A stretch of 59,215 nucleotides of DNA from an uncultured Selenomonadales bacterium (GTDB lineage: Bacteria > Bacillota > Negativicutes > Selenomonadales > Selenomonadaceae), in NCBI GenBank assembly GCA_946408105.1, contig CAMJQS010000002.1, forward strand, positions 1 through 59,215. Direction: 5' to 3'. Below, piece after piece: positions 7,365-17,240 of the stretch. The position numbers and the translations under genes were made by a program. Within the stretch, counting starts at the first letter, position 1. Each line of letters begins with the position of its first letter. Below the pieces are notes generated by a model. The model was not told the DNA's origin. It saw only the letters and a program-made list of their open reading frames with translations, and did no database searches.

Positions 7365-8575
7365 AAATTTCTGACGTGATTGTTATCGGCGGCGGGCTTG
7401 CAGGATTTATGGCGGCGGCCGCGGCGGCCGACAACGGACAAAAAGTTTCGCTGCTCACTTACGGTTCGGGCTCGTTGCCTTTGGCGAGCGGCGCGATTGA
7501 TATTTTAAACTCGAAGGCTCCCGACGAAGCGATTAAACTTGTGCTTGAAAATCATCCGTACAAAAAAATCGGCTTGAAAAATATCGACGCGGCCGCAAAA
7601 TTTTTCGTCGACGTGACGAATAAATCTGACTTGCATTATGTCGGAAGGTTGAGCGCGCAAATTCCAATCGTTACGGCCGTCGGCACGCTCAAATATTCTT
7701 GCCTCGTCCCCGAATCGATGGACGCGACGAATCTTGCCGACAAGAAAAAAATTTTTGTCGTCGAGATAAAAGGCTTGAAAGATTTTTACGCCGCGATGAT
7801 TGCCGACAACTTGAAAAAATATTTTCCCGAAAAAATTTTTGAGACCGCCAAACTTGATTTAAATCTTCTCGGCGGGCGCGATATCACTTGCATGGACGCC
7901 GCGCAAATTTTGACGGGCAACGAACAAATCCTTGCGGACGGTCTGAAAACTTTAAATGCAACCGAAGACGACGCGATTATCATTCCGCCGATTTTGGGTT
8001 TGGAAGGAAATTCTTCACGCGCCGCCGTCAAATCGCAACTTCGCGCTCAAATTTTCGAGACGACCTGCTTGCCGCCTTCGCCGCCGGGTATCAGACTTCA
8101 ACGCGCCTTCATAAAATTTTTGCAGAGCGCGGGCGTCAGGATTTTTGAAAACTCAAAAGTCGTTCGCGGCGTCGTCGAAGGAAAAAAAGTTACGGGCGTC
8201 GTCGTAGAAAATTCTGTCCGCGAAAAAATTTTCCGCGCGAAAAAATTTATCTTGGCGACGGGCGGCTTTTACAGCGGCGGAATCGTCATGCGTGAGTTCG
8301 ACAATCCAATCGAGCCGATTTTTGATTTGCCCGTGTTCTATCCTTCGGGCGCGGAAAAGTGGAGCAACAAAAATCTTTTCTCCGACAAGCCGCAAAATTT
8401 TTCGATGACGGGAATTTTCACGGACGAAAATTTGAATCCGATTGACGGCGACGGAAAAGTTTTGTTTGAAAATCTTCACGTGGTCGGCGCGAATCTCGGC
8501 GGCGTTGATAAAATTTTTGAACGCTCGGCGGGCGGCATTTCGATTGCTTCGGCTTACAAGGGGGCGATTTTATGA
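7361..8575 (+). CDS. glpB: Anaerobic glycerol-3-phosphate dehydrogenase, subunit B
   Basis: A 404-residue flavoprotein-like subunit with an N-terminal dinucleotide motif, VIGGGLAGFMAAAAAA. A conserved GARG-like central region (LPPSPPGIRLQ) and a second nucleotide-binding block, FILATGGFYSGGI, also fit GlpB. It bridges electron flow between the GlpA FAD and the GlpC iron-sulfur clusters. It overlaps glpA by 4 nt at the front and glpC by 4 nt at the back, so the three subunits are translationally coupled. Confidence 0.93.
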   Translation: MKISDVIVIGGGLAGFMAAAAAADNGQKVSLLTYGSGSLPLASGAIDILNSKAPDEAIKLVLENHPYKKIGLKNIDAAAKFFVDVTNKSDLHYVGRLSAQIPIVTAVGTLKYSCLVPESMDATNLADKKKIFVVEIKGLKDFYAAMIADNLKKYFPEKIFETAKLDLNLLGGRDITCMDAAQILTGNEQILADGLKTLNATEDDAIIIPPILGLEGNSSRAAVKSQLRAQIFETTCLPPSPPGIRLQRAFIKFLQSAGVRIFENSKVVRGVVEGKKVTGVVVENSVREKIFRAKKFILATGGFYSGGIVMREFDNPIEPIFDLPVFYPSGAEKWSNKNLFSDKPQNFSMTGIFTDENLNPIDGDGKVLFENLHVVGANLGGVDKIFERSAGGISIASAYKGAIL

Positions 8576-9777
8576 GCGACAAGACGCAAGCGATTTTCAC
8601 GGGCGACCGCTGCCTGTCGTGCACGTCGTGCATGGCCAACTGCCCGGTCATGGCGGCGATTAAAGATTATCGCGGGCCGAAACTCGTCGGGCCTGCGCAC
8701 GGGCGAATGCATTTTTCTCAAGAGGACGTCGAAGCGACTTTGGAATTTTGCTCCAACTGCAAGAGCTGCGACAGGGCGTGTCCGTCGGGCGTGGCGGTCT
8801 CCACGCTCAACATGCTAAAGCGCGCAGAATTTTATAAAACTCATCCGCACACGCAGGCCGAAGACATGATTGCTCACGGCGAGCGCGCAGGCAAAATGGT
8901 TCGCAAAATTCCGTTCGGCGCGACGTTCGCAAATATCGGAATGAGTATCGGGAAAGCTTTGAACATTTTCGACAAACTCGGCCTTGCGGGCGAACGAAAT
9001 ATGCCCGCTTACGCCTCCGACCCGTTCAAAGAATTTTTCCCGCGAATCAAACAGACGGCCGCCGACAAAAAAGTTGTGCTGTTCACGGGCTGCTACATAA
9101 ACGACAACGAGCCGCACGTCGGCGAAGCTTTTGTCAAAGTCATGAACGCGAACGGCTATGAAGTTTTAATCGACAAAGAATTTAATTGTTGCGGGTCGCC
9201 GCTGGTCGTCACGGGCTACTTGGACGAGGCTAAACAGCACGCCGACAACAACGCCGCAAGAATTTTGGAATGGAAGAAAAAAAATATTCCCGTCGTCACT
9301 CCTTGCACGAGCTGTTCGCTGATGTTGAAGGAAGAGTATCACGAACTTTTCGGCGAAGAAAAATTTCACGAGGCGGCTCAAAATGTTTTCGACGCCTTCG
9401 AGTTCTTGGAAATTCTTCAGGAGCGCGGCGAGTTCAACGACAACTTGAAACCGATTAATCAAAAATTTTTGTATCACGTGCCCTGCCATTTGAAGTCGCA
9501 AGCAATCGGACTGCCCGCCGCGAACATTTTGGAAGAGGCGGGCGCAAAAGTTCAGACGGCCGACGCGGGCTGCTGCGGCATTTCCGGCAATTACGGCTTC
9601 CGCAAAGACAAGTACGAAATTTCCATGAAGATTGGCGCGAAACTTTTCGAGCGCGTCAAGAAAAAAGACTTCGACAAAGTTATCAGCGACTGCGGCACGT
9701 GTCGAATGCAAATTCATCACGGTTCGGGAATCAAGCCCTGCCACCCGATTGAAATTTTGGCGGCAGCATATGGTTAA
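8572..9777 (+). CDS. glpC: Anaerobic glycerol-3-phosphate dehydrogenase, subunit C (Fe-S)
   Basis: 401 residues. Two ferredoxin-type [4Fe-4S] motifs lie near the N-terminus (CLSCTSCMANCP and CSNCKSCDRACP). Two CCG-type heterodisulfide-reductase-like domains follow (FNCCGSPLV, and DAGCCGISGNYG with DCGTCRMQ). GlpC anchors the dehydrogenase to the membrane and transfers electrons to menaquinone. It is the last gene of glpABC; the next 200 bases hold a hairpin repeat element. Confidence 0.95.
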   Translation: MSDKTQAIFTGDRCLSCTSCMANCPVMAAIKDYRGPKLVGPAHGRMHFSQEDVEATLEFCSNCKSCDRACPSGVAVSTLNMLKRAEFYKTHPHTQAEDMIAHGERAGKMVRKIPFGATFANIGMSIGKALNIFDKLGLAGERNMPAYASDPFKEFFPRIKQTAADKKVVLFTGCYINDNEPHVGEAFVKVMNANGYEVLIDKEFNCCGSPLVVTGYLDEAKQHADNNAARILEWKKKNIPVVTPCTSCSLMLKEEYHELFGEEKFHEAAQNVFDAFEFLEILQERGEFNDNLKPINQKFLYHVPCHLKSQAIGLPAANILEEAGAKVQTADAGCCGISGNYGFRKDKYEISMKIGAKLFERVKKKDFDKVISDCGTCRMQIHHGSGIKPCHPIEILAAAYG

Positions 9778-9784
9778 GGGACAA

Positions 9785-9892
9785 GAGGCCGTCATGGATG
9801 ACGGCCTGCCCGCGCAATGAGCGTGACGCGAATTCTGCGGGCACGCCCTTTTCTTTGCTTACTTTCTTTTGGGCGCTGCAAAAGAAAGTAAG
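9785..9892. repeat. Dispersed multi-hairpin element, copy A
   Basis: It starts with a 10-bp perfect stem (9786-9795 with 9798-9807, core GGCCGTC) and ends with a 14-bp perfect stem (CTTACTTTCTTTTG at 9858-9871 paired with 9879-9892, 7-nt loop). A middle GCCCGCG...GCGGGC pairing lies between them. The same architecture is found at 33180-33348 (inverted) and 38355-38509. No protein or terminal repeats of a known IS were recognised. Confidence 0.88.
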
Positions 9893-9981
9893 ATTAAACC
9901 GCAAAGAGAAAGTAAATCCTTAACACAAAACCAAAAGGGCTAAAGACTTTTTAAATACGCCAAAGGAATGAGGAATGAGAG

Positions 9982-10464
9982 ATGAAAATTTTTTTCACGG
10001 CGATTTTGGCAACGTTTTTATTTCTGACAAATGTCGCGTCCGCCGAAGTCGAAATCAATCGCGCCGAATTGATTCAACGTGCGCTCGACGTTCAAAAAAA
10101 TGCCTACGCGCCGTATTCAAATTTCAAAGTGGCGGCGGCGGTGTTGTGTTCGTCGGGAAAAATTTACACGGGTGTTAATGTCGAAAACGCTGACTACACC
10201 GCAGGAATTTGCGCCATACGCAATGCAATCTTTCACGCGATATCCGAAGGCGAACACCAAATTTGCGCGGTAGCGACCGTCGGCGGAGCAAACGGCGTCA
10301 ACAAGGATTATTGTCCGCCGGGCGGAGCATGTCGGCAAGTCATGCGCGAATTTTCCAATCCGAAAAAACTTTTGATTATCATGGCAAAGACGCCGAACGA
10401 TTATATCGAAAAGACGCTCGAAGAACTTTTGCCAATGAGTTTCGGGCCCGATAACTTGAATTGA
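9982..10464 (+). CDS. Secreted cytidine-deaminase-like protein lacking catalytic residues
   Basis: 160 residues: an N-terminal signal peptide (MKIFFTAILATFLFLTNVASA), then a clear cytidine deaminase fold (AYAPYSNFKVAAAVL, GVNVENADY, ACRQVMREFSNP). Two hallmark residues are changed. The usual CAE motif reads CAI (codon ATA near 10216), removing the proton-shuttling glutamate. The usual PCGAC reads PPGGAC, so one zinc-ligand cysteine is missing, though a cysteine appears three residues earlier (DYCPPGG). Family knowledge says an active enzyme needs both, so this is probably a non-catalytic, exported relative. It lies between glpC and glpK on the same strand. Start chosen from GAGG 8 nt upstream. 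Confidence 0.8.
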   Translation: MKIFFTAILATFLFLTNVASAEVEINRAELIQRALDVQKNAYAPYSNFKVAAAVLCSSGKIYTGVNVENADYTAGICAIRNAIFHAISEGEHQICAVATVGGANGVNKDYCPPGGACRQVMREFSNPKKLLIIMAKTPNDYIEKTLEELLPMSFGPDNLN

Positions 10465-10476
10465 TTGGGAGGTGAT

Positions 10477-10533
10477 GTGGAAGAAAAATTTTTCGTGGTA
10501 AAGCGTTTCAAAATTTTTGGGAGGGATTTTTGA
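10477..10533 (+). CDS. Possible 18-residue leader peptide upstream of glpK
   Basis: A GTG at 10477, 4 nt after a GGGAGG site, opens a frame of 18 codons. It stops with TGA at 10531-10533, immediately before the glpK ATG at 10534. The peptide is basic and hydrophobic (MEEKFFVVKRFKIF). Termination abutting the next start suggests translational coupling, but chance cannot be excluded. Confidence 0.3.
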   Translation: MEEKFFVVKRFKIFGRDF

Positions 10534-12030
<1,497 letters not shown>

Positions 12031-12099
12031 AATTTTTTTGCCCGAAAAATTTTTGGGACGGGAAATTTTCGCTTCCCGTCCCTTGAGGAGGTATTATTC

Positions 12100-12825
12100 A
12101 TGGATAATTTGTTCGGCGAATTTATGGGCACAATGGTTCTTATCGTCTTCGGTGCAGGCGTCTGCGCGAACATGACGCTGACGAAATCCAAAGGACAGGG
12201 CGCGGGCTGGATTTGCATAGCGTTCGGCTGGGGCTTCGCGGTCACGCTCGGCGTCTTCACTGCCACGACGCTCGGTGCTCCTCAAGGCGATTTAAATCCT
12301 GCCGTCACGCTCGCGAAGACGATGGTCGGCATTTACACGCCCGCACAATTTTTGGCGACGTCCGCCGCGCAACTCGTCGGCGCAATTCTCGGCGCGGCTA
12401 TCGTTTGGCTTGCTTATCTTCCGCACTGGGCAGAGACTGAAGACCCCGCCGCCAAGCTCGGTGTCTTCGCGACGGGTCCCGCCATTCGCAGCCCGATTGC
12501 AAACTTCCTCACCGAAGCTATCGCGACGTTCTTCCTCATGTTCGTTATCTGGATGATTTTCGGCAAACCCGTCGGCGCACTTCCTCCGGGAGTCGGGCCT
12601 TACTTGGTCGGCATTTTGATTGTTGCTTTGGGCTTGTCGCTCGGCGGCCCCACGGGTTACGCGATGAATCCCGCCCGTGACCTCGGCCCGCGCATTGCTC
12701 ATGCCATTCTGCCCATTGCCGGCAAGGGCGGCTCCGATTGGGGCTATGCTTGGGTTCCGATTGCAGGTCCGTTCGCCGGTGCTGCTGCAGCTTATGTTGT
12801 CGCTTCGGTCGGCGGTGCCTTGTAA
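12100..12825 (+). CDS. glpF: Glycerol uptake facilitator (aquaglyceroporin)
   Basis: A 241-residue MIP-family channel for passive glycerol entry across the inner membrane. Both half-helix signatures are intact: DLNPAVTLAK and AMNPARDLGPR. The second is followed by Asp (NPARD), characteristic of glycerol-conducting members rather than water-only aquaporins. Six hydrophobic helices can be traced. A GAGGAGG site lies before the ATG, and a terminator follows at 12851. It closes the glp cluster. The gene contains no AAAATTTT octamer, unlike most neighbours. Confidence 0.96.
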   Translation: MDNLFGEFMGTMVLIVFGAGVCANMTLTKSKGQGAGWICIAFGWGFAVTLGVFTATTLGAPQGDLNPAVTLAKTMVGIYTPAQFLATSAAQLVGAILGAAIVWLAYLPHWAETEDPAAKLGVFATGPAIRSPIANFLTEAIATFFLMFVIWMIFGKPVGALPPGVGPYLVGILIVALGLSLGGPTGYAMNPARDLGPRIAHAILPIAGKGGSDWGYAWVPIAGPFAGAAAAYVVASVGGAL

Positions 12826-12850
12826 AAATATTTTTCTTGACCAAAAAAAG

Positions 12851-12881
12851 TCGGGAGCTTTTCGGGCTCTCGATTTTTTTT
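12851..12881 (+). terminator. Rho-independent terminator after glpF
   Basis: An 8-bp stem with one G-U pair (TCGGGAGC with GCTCTCGA) and a short loop, followed by a run of eight T. It is placed 26 bp after the glpF stop. Confidence 0.8.
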
Positions 12882-12922
12882 GAGCGGCGAACTTAAATTG
12901 TCAAAAAATTTTTGATTGATTG

Positions 12923-12952
12923 TTGCAACTTTGCCCGTGAGTGTGTTAAAAT
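12923..12952 (+). promoter_or_regulatory. Promoter for fba
   Basis: TTGCAA (12923-12928), an 18-bp spacer and TAAAAT (12947-12952), with a leader of about 60 nt to the fba start. Confidence 0.6.
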
Positions 12953-13017
12953 GCAACTGTTTTTTAAAGGGGCGCAAGCCCGCGAATCTGTGTAAAATTT
13001 TTGGGGAGGTAGTTTAA

Positions 13018-14019
13018 ATGCCGTTAATCACAACAAAAGCAATGTTCAAGAAGGCTCACGAAGGCGGCTTCGCTATCGGCGCGTTCAACGTCAACAACAT
13101 GGAAATCGTTCAGGGCATCACCGGTGCCGCTGCCGAACTTCAATCGCCTGTCATTCTCCAGTGCTCCGCCGGCGCAAGAAAATATGCGAACCATCAATAT
13201 CTCGTTCACCTCGTCCGCGCGGCTCTCGAAGTCAGCGACATTCCGATTGCTCTGCACCTCGACCACGGCCCCGACTTCGCAACCTGCAAATCCTGCATCG
13301 ACGGCGGCTTCACTTCCGTTATGTTCGACGGCTCGCACTATTCCTTCGCGGAAAACATTGAGAAGACCAAAGAAGTTGTCGAATACGCGCACGCTCACGG
13401 CGTAGTTGTCGAAGCCGAACTCGGCCAGCTCGCAGGCGTTGAAGACGACGTTTCCGTTGACGCCGACAAAGCTCACTACACCAAACCCGAAGAAGTTTTC
13501 GAGTTCGTCGAAAAGACCGGCTGCGACTCTTTGGCTATCGCTATCGGCACCAGCCACGGCGCATTCAAATTCACGCCCGAACAGTGCACCCGCAACCCCG
13601 AAACCGGCGTGCTTGAACCGCCCGAACTGCGCTTCGACATTCTTGCCGAAATCGAAAAGAAAATCCCCGGCTTCCCGATTGTTCTCCACGGCGCAAGCTC
13701 CGTCATTCCCAAATACGTCAAAATCATCAACGACAACGGCGGCAACCTCAAAGACGCTGTCGGCATTCCCGAAGCACAACTGCGCAAAGCGGCAAAATCG
13801 GCTGTCTGCAAAATCAACATCGACTCCGACCTGCGCCTCGCGTTGACTGCGGGTATCCGTGAACACTTCGTGCAACACCCCGAACACTTTGACCCGCGCC
13901 AGTACCTCGCACCCGGCCGCGCGTACATCAAAGAACTCGTCGAGCACAAGATTAAAGAAGTTCTCGGCTCCGACGGCAGTGCACCCGCCATCATGGAACT
14001 TGCAAAAGAACTCAAATAA
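13018..14019 (+). CDS. fba: Class II fructose-bisphosphate aldolase
   Basis: A 333-residue zinc-dependent aldolase interconverting fructose-1,6-bisphosphate with DHAP and glyceraldehyde-3-phosphate. Zinc ligands and signatures are visible: LHLDHGPDFATC (metal His), FDGSHYSF, VEAELGQLAGVED, IGTSHGAFKF and VLHGASSV. It has its own promoter and terminator, and a GGGGAGG ribosome site. It connects DHAP from the glycerol cluster to gluconeogenesis or glycolysis. Codon use is strongly biased to GGC, CTC and ATC, without AAAATTTT words, as expected of a highly expressed gene. Confidence 0.96.
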   Translation: MPLITTKAMFKKAHEGGFAIGAFNVNNMEIVQGITGAAAELQSPVILQCSAGARKYANHQYLVHLVRAALEVSDIPIALHLDHGPDFATCKSCIDGGFTSVMFDGSHYSFAENIEKTKEVVEYAHAHGVVVEAELGQLAGVEDDVSVDADKAHYTKPEEVFEFVEKTGCDSLAIAIGTSHGAFKFTPEQCTRNPETGVLEPPELRFDILAEIEKKIPGFPIVLHGASSVIPKYVKIINDNGGNLKDAVGIPEAQLRKAAKSAVCKINIDSDLRLALTAGIREHFVQHPEHFDPRQYLAPGRAYIKELVEHKIKEVLGSDGSAPAIMELAKELK

Positions 14020-14044
14020 TTTTTTACTCGTCTTGAAACAAATA

Positions 14045-14079
14045 AACCGCTCTCAACTTTTGAGGGCGGTTTTGTTTTT
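14045..14079 (+). terminator. Rho-independent terminator after fba
   Basis: A 12-bp stem with one G-U pair (AACCGCTCTCAA with TTGAGGGCGGTT), a 3-nt loop and a T-rich tail (TTGTTTTT). Confidence 0.88.
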
Positions 14080-14144
14080 GAAAAATTTTTTAGCTTTGTC
14101 CCTGAAACGAAATAATCCGCTTGCGCGGAAATGTTTTTCAAATT

Positions 14145-14220
<76 letters not shown>

Positions 14221-14232
14221 GTGACGCGGCAT

Positions 14233-14261
14233 ATATTAAACCATTTGCCGCACGTTGTCAA
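14233..14261 (-). promoter_or_regulatory. Promoter for tRNA-Ala
   Basis: On the minus strand, perfect TTGACA (14261-14256), a 17-bp spacer and TAATAT (14238-14233), ending 12 nt before the mature tRNA 5' end. It lies in the gap after the PTS gene, so the tRNA does not depend on that operon. Confidence 0.82.
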
Positions 14262-14272
14262 GGAAAAGAATT

Positions 14273-15658
14273 TTAAATTTCCGCAGGGTCGTCGAAGCCG
14301 ATAAACCACGTGGCGATAAAGCCGACGACGTAAGACGTGACGAGCCCCGCAAAGTAAACGGGAATGTTATTCGTGGTGGCGGCCAGCGGCAAACCCGAAA
14401 TGCCGAGTGTCGCCGCGCCGACCGTGAACGACGCCACGACCGCTCCACCGAACGCCCCGCCGATACACGCGCCGATAAACGGTTTGAACAGCGGGAAAGT
14501 CACGCCGTAAATCAGCGGCTCGCCCACGCCCATCATGCCGACGGGAAGTGCCGAGGCGATTGTCTTCTTTAAAAATTTGTTTTTCGTTTTGAAGTAAACC
14601 GCGATTGACGCGCCGACTTGACCCGCGCCCGCCATCGCCAAAATCGGCAACAAAATCGTAACGCCGAATTGAGCAATTAAATCGACGTGAATCGGTGTCA
14701 TCGCCTGATGAATTCCGAGCATGACCAGCGGCAACCATACGCCCGCCAAAATGAATCCGACGAACGCGCCGCCCGATTGAATTGCAGTGGTGGCCGCCGC
14801 GCCGATTGCGTCCGACAACGCGCCGCCAATCGGTTGCAGAACCAAGACGGCTGCCGCGCCCGCGATTAAAACCGTCACGAGCGGCGTTAAAAATAAATCG
14901 AACATTTCGGGAATAAGTTTATGCAATTTTTCTTCGAGCCACGAGGCAAACGCCGCGACGATTATAACCGAGATGACACCGCCGCGACCCGGGACAAACG
15001 GCGTGTTAAAAATGCTTATATCGGCAAGCGCGGGATGAGTCATCAACGCCGCCAAAACTCCGCCGATAATCGGAGTGCCGCCGAAAATTTTTGACGCATT
15101 CAAACCGATAAACAAATTCATTCCCCAAAAGACCGCGTTGCCCGCGACCATTGCAAGCTGAATTCCTTTTTCGTTTGCGAGCGCGGGAGAAATTTTTATC
15201 ATGCAACTGACGATGCCCGTTATCAGACCGCAGGCAATGAAGCCGGGAATCAGCGGCGTGAAGATGCCGGAAATTTTTTTGAAGAACAATTTTATCGGCG
15301 TGGCATTTTGCTTGCGAAATTTTTCGTGGAGAGCTTTTGCGTCACCGATTTTAACTTCGCCGACTTTGACGGTGTTTGTCGCCTCCAAAATTTTGTTGAC
15401 CGCGTTGGTTACGGTCGTGGCTCTGCCCACGCCGAGGATAACTTGAACTTCATCGCCGTCCTCGTTGACGCCAAACACGCCGTCGATTTTTTTCAAGGCT
15501 TCAATCATGTAATCGTTTTTTTCAATCAGTCGCAGGCGCAAACGTGTCATGCAGTTCGTCGCTTGAATCACGTTGGAATAAAGGACGTTGCCCGTGCCGC
15601 CGACCGTGTTCAAAATATTTTTCGCAAGCTCGTCAGTGTTAATTTTAATCGTCTCCAA
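14273..15658 (-). CDS. PTS system EIIBC component, glucose superfamily (MurP-like)
   Basis: 461 residues. The N-terminal EIIB domain carries the phosphorylatable cysteine in NCMTRLRLRL (Cys36). The EIIC membrane domain contains IFTPLIPGFIACGLITGI, LPILAMAGAGQVGAS and MMGVGEPLIYGVTFPLFKPF. The order B-C without IIA and the strong block identity resemble E. coli MurP (N-acetylmuramate) more than the sucrose or trehalose enzymes, but the sugar is not proven. A IIA(Glc)-type partner must be supplied in trans. The start is TTG at 15658, directly after the stop of the transglutaminase-like gene; no good ribosome site is visible, so translation may be coupled. It is the last gene of a three-gene operon. 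Confidence 0.88.
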   Translation of the reverse strand: METIKINTDELAKNILNTVGGTGNVLYSNVIQATNCMTRLRLRLIEKNDYMIEALKKIDGVFGVNEDGDEVQVILGVGRATTVTNAVNKILEATNTVKVGEVKIGDAKALHEKFRKQNATPIKLFFKKISGIFTPLIPGFIACGLITGIVSCMIKISPALANEKGIQLAMVAGNAVFWGMNLFIGLNASKIFGGTPIIGGVLAALMTHPALADISIFNTPFVPGRGGVISVIIVAAFASWLEEKLHKLIPEMFDLFLTPLVTVLIAGAAAVLVLQPIGGALSDAIGAAATTAIQSGGAFVGFILAGVWLPLVMLGIHQAMTPIHVDLIAQFGVTILLPILAMAGAGQVGASIAVYFKTKNKFLKKTIASALPVGMMGVGEPLIYGVTFPLFKPFIGACIGGAFGGAVVASFTVGAATLGISGLPLAATTNNIPVYFAGLVTSYVVGFIATWFIGFDDPAEI

Positions 15659-16252
15659 TCAATAGAACGGCTCGAAGTATCCCCAACGCACGCGGGCACC
15701 GTAATAGGAGCCGGGCGTTTCGTCATAAGTCACGCAGAAGCGATAGTAAACGTCCGCGCCGATGTTGTCGTCGATTTGCGGGTCGAAAACGTATTCCACG
15801 CCGTCAACGGCAATGACGCACCAGATGTGGCCGGTGTAGCCGCCGTTGGCGCGCGCCGTCTGCCCGTAGACCGTGTAGCAGTTCAAACCGATTGCCCTCG
15901 TCAACGCGGCGAACGCGCAAGAATAATCGTCGCAGGCTCCGACGTGCCCGACCAACATTCCGTAAGCGCGAGCCGTGCCGTTGTCTTCGGGAAAATCCAA
16001 TCGCAAAACGTTGTCGCCGTAGCTGCAGGTGTCGACGAGGTAATCGTAGCACGCGCGAACTTTTTGATAAGTCGTCATGTTTTCCGTCGTGATTTGATTC
16101 AGCGTCTGCCAAACAATTTCGTCGCAATAATCTGCGCCCGTCGACGTCGGATAAAGTGCGGCGTTGTTCAAAATATATTCGGCGTCCGCAGCTTTGACCG
16201 AGCCCGTCATCAAAATTAAAATCGCCGCGAAGGTTAATAAAAATTTTTTCAT
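15659..16252 (-). CDS. Secreted transglutaminase-like (papain-like) protein
   Basis: 197 residues with a signal peptide (MKKFLLTFAAILILMTGSVKA). The transglutaminase-like triad can be read as Cys107 in GACDDYSC, His142 in TGHIW and Asp157 in YVFDPQID. In bacteria such domains usually act as cysteine proteases or peptidoglycan or peptide amidases outside the cytoplasm rather than as true cross-linking enzymes. Its start overlaps the phytase stop (ATGA), and its stop abuts the PTS start, so all three are probably co-expressed. The substrate is unknown. Confidence 0.82.
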   Translation of the reverse strand: MKKFLLTFAAILILMTGSVKAADAEYILNNAALYPTSTGADYCDEIVWQTLNQITTENMTTYQKVRACYDYLVDTCSYGDNVLRLDFPEDNGTARAYGMLVGHVGACDDYSCAFAALTRAIGLNCYTVYGQTARANGGYTGHIWCVIAVDGVEYVFDPQIDDNIGADVYYRFCVTYDETPGSYYGARVRWGYFEPFY

Positions 16253-17178
16253 TGCTTATTCTCCAACCATTCGCTCCAAGGCAAACCGATTTGTTCGGCG
16301 CGCGTCCCTTGAACGAATTCATAAAACAGCCGAATTTTTTTTGCGCGGTCGCGAGCCATTTTTGCGTTCCAGTCGTCGCCTTCGGGCTCAAGCAAAAGAT
16401 TCGAGCCGCCCAAAAGATATTGCCGCTTGCAAATTTCTTCCAACGCCACGTCGGGATTTTTCATGATGTCGTACATGACAAGGAAGGTCGTCGTGCGCCC
16501 GTGGCCGGCCTGGCAGTGGAAGTGCAGCCAAGAATTTTCGGGAAGGTTTGCGACGAAAAGTATAAAGTCGTCGACGATTTCGGGCGCGGGGAATTGCATG
16601 TCGGCCGCCGCGAATCTTCTGTAGTCGAAGCCGATTTTTTCTGCGGCGTCTCGTTCGGTCTGCACCACGCGCGGAATAATTTTAATCGGCTTGAGGCGTT
16701 TGGTGTCGGCGTTGCCCAGCGGCGTGAAAATCGTATCGACGCCGCGAAGATTTTTCAGCTGTTCGCGTTCAATCTTTTCGACCTCGGCAGAATTTTTCCC
16801 GGCGTTGGCGGCGTTGTGTTTGATGTAAAAACTTACGGGCAAAGAGTTCGCGAAGCCGTGACTTTCTTGGCGCAAGTCAATCAAAAAAATTTTTGCGTCG
16901 GGCTCGCGCGTGTGAATTTTATCGTAAAGTTCGGGCAGGGCGACCAAAGACGGTTGAGTGCCGGCCGAAGCGTGAAGACTTTCCATGCCTTGCCGCGTCG
17001 GTTCCTTCCCGCGAACAGGATTTTTCCAAGCGTCCGTCATCAGCCGAAAATTTTTGAGGCCGTCGGAAGCAGCTCCGTCGAGCCGCCACGTCCCGTCAAT
17101 TTTTTTTGCATTCGCCGCAGAAAAAATCGACGCGCCAAAAAAAATAATCAGCACGCCGAGAAAAATCTTCCTGAACAA
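16249..17178 (-). CDS. Secreted PTP-type phytase (myo-inositol hexakisphosphate phosphohydrolase)
   Basis: 309 residues with a signal peptide (MFRKIFLGVLIIFFGASIFSAANA). The P-loop HCQAGHGRTTTF provides nucleophile Cys222 and phosphate-binding Arg228. The likely general acid is Asp193 in AAADMQFP, the position of TDHxWP in the Selenomonas ruminantium cysteine phytase. The family removes phosphates stepwise from phytate in the periplasm or at the cell surface. The TTG start is supported by GGGAGTG 9 nt upstream and promoter 17210-17238. It is the first gene of the operon with the transglutaminase-like and PTS genes. A broader inositol-phosphate or protein phosphatase role is possible. Confidence 0.9.
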   Translation of the reverse strand: MFRKIFLGVLIIFFGASIFSAANAKKIDGTWRLDGAASDGLKNFRLMTDAWKNPVRGKEPTRQGMESLHASAGTQPSLVALPELYDKIHTREPDAKIFLIDLRQESHGFANSLPVSFYIKHNAANAGKNSAEVEKIEREQLKNLRGVDTIFTPLGNADTKRLKPIKIIPRVVQTERDAAEKIGFDYRRFAAADMQFPAPEIVDDFILFVANLPENSWLHFHCQAGHGRTTTFLVMYDIMKNPDVALEEICKRQYLLGGSNLLLEPEGDDWNAKMARDRAKKIRLFYEFVQGTRAEQIGLPWSEWLENKQ

Positions 17179-17209
17179 AACTTTTCACTCCCAAAAAATT
17201 TTTCAGCTT

Positions 17210-17238
17210 ATTTTAATTTATCGCCTTGATTTGGTCAA
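17210..17238 (-). promoter_or_regulatory. Promoter for phytase operon
   Basis: On the minus strand, TTGACC (17238-17233), a 17-bp spacer and TAAAAT (17215-17210). It overlaps the gap just after the priA stop. Confidence 0.7.
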
Positions 17239-17240
17239 GT

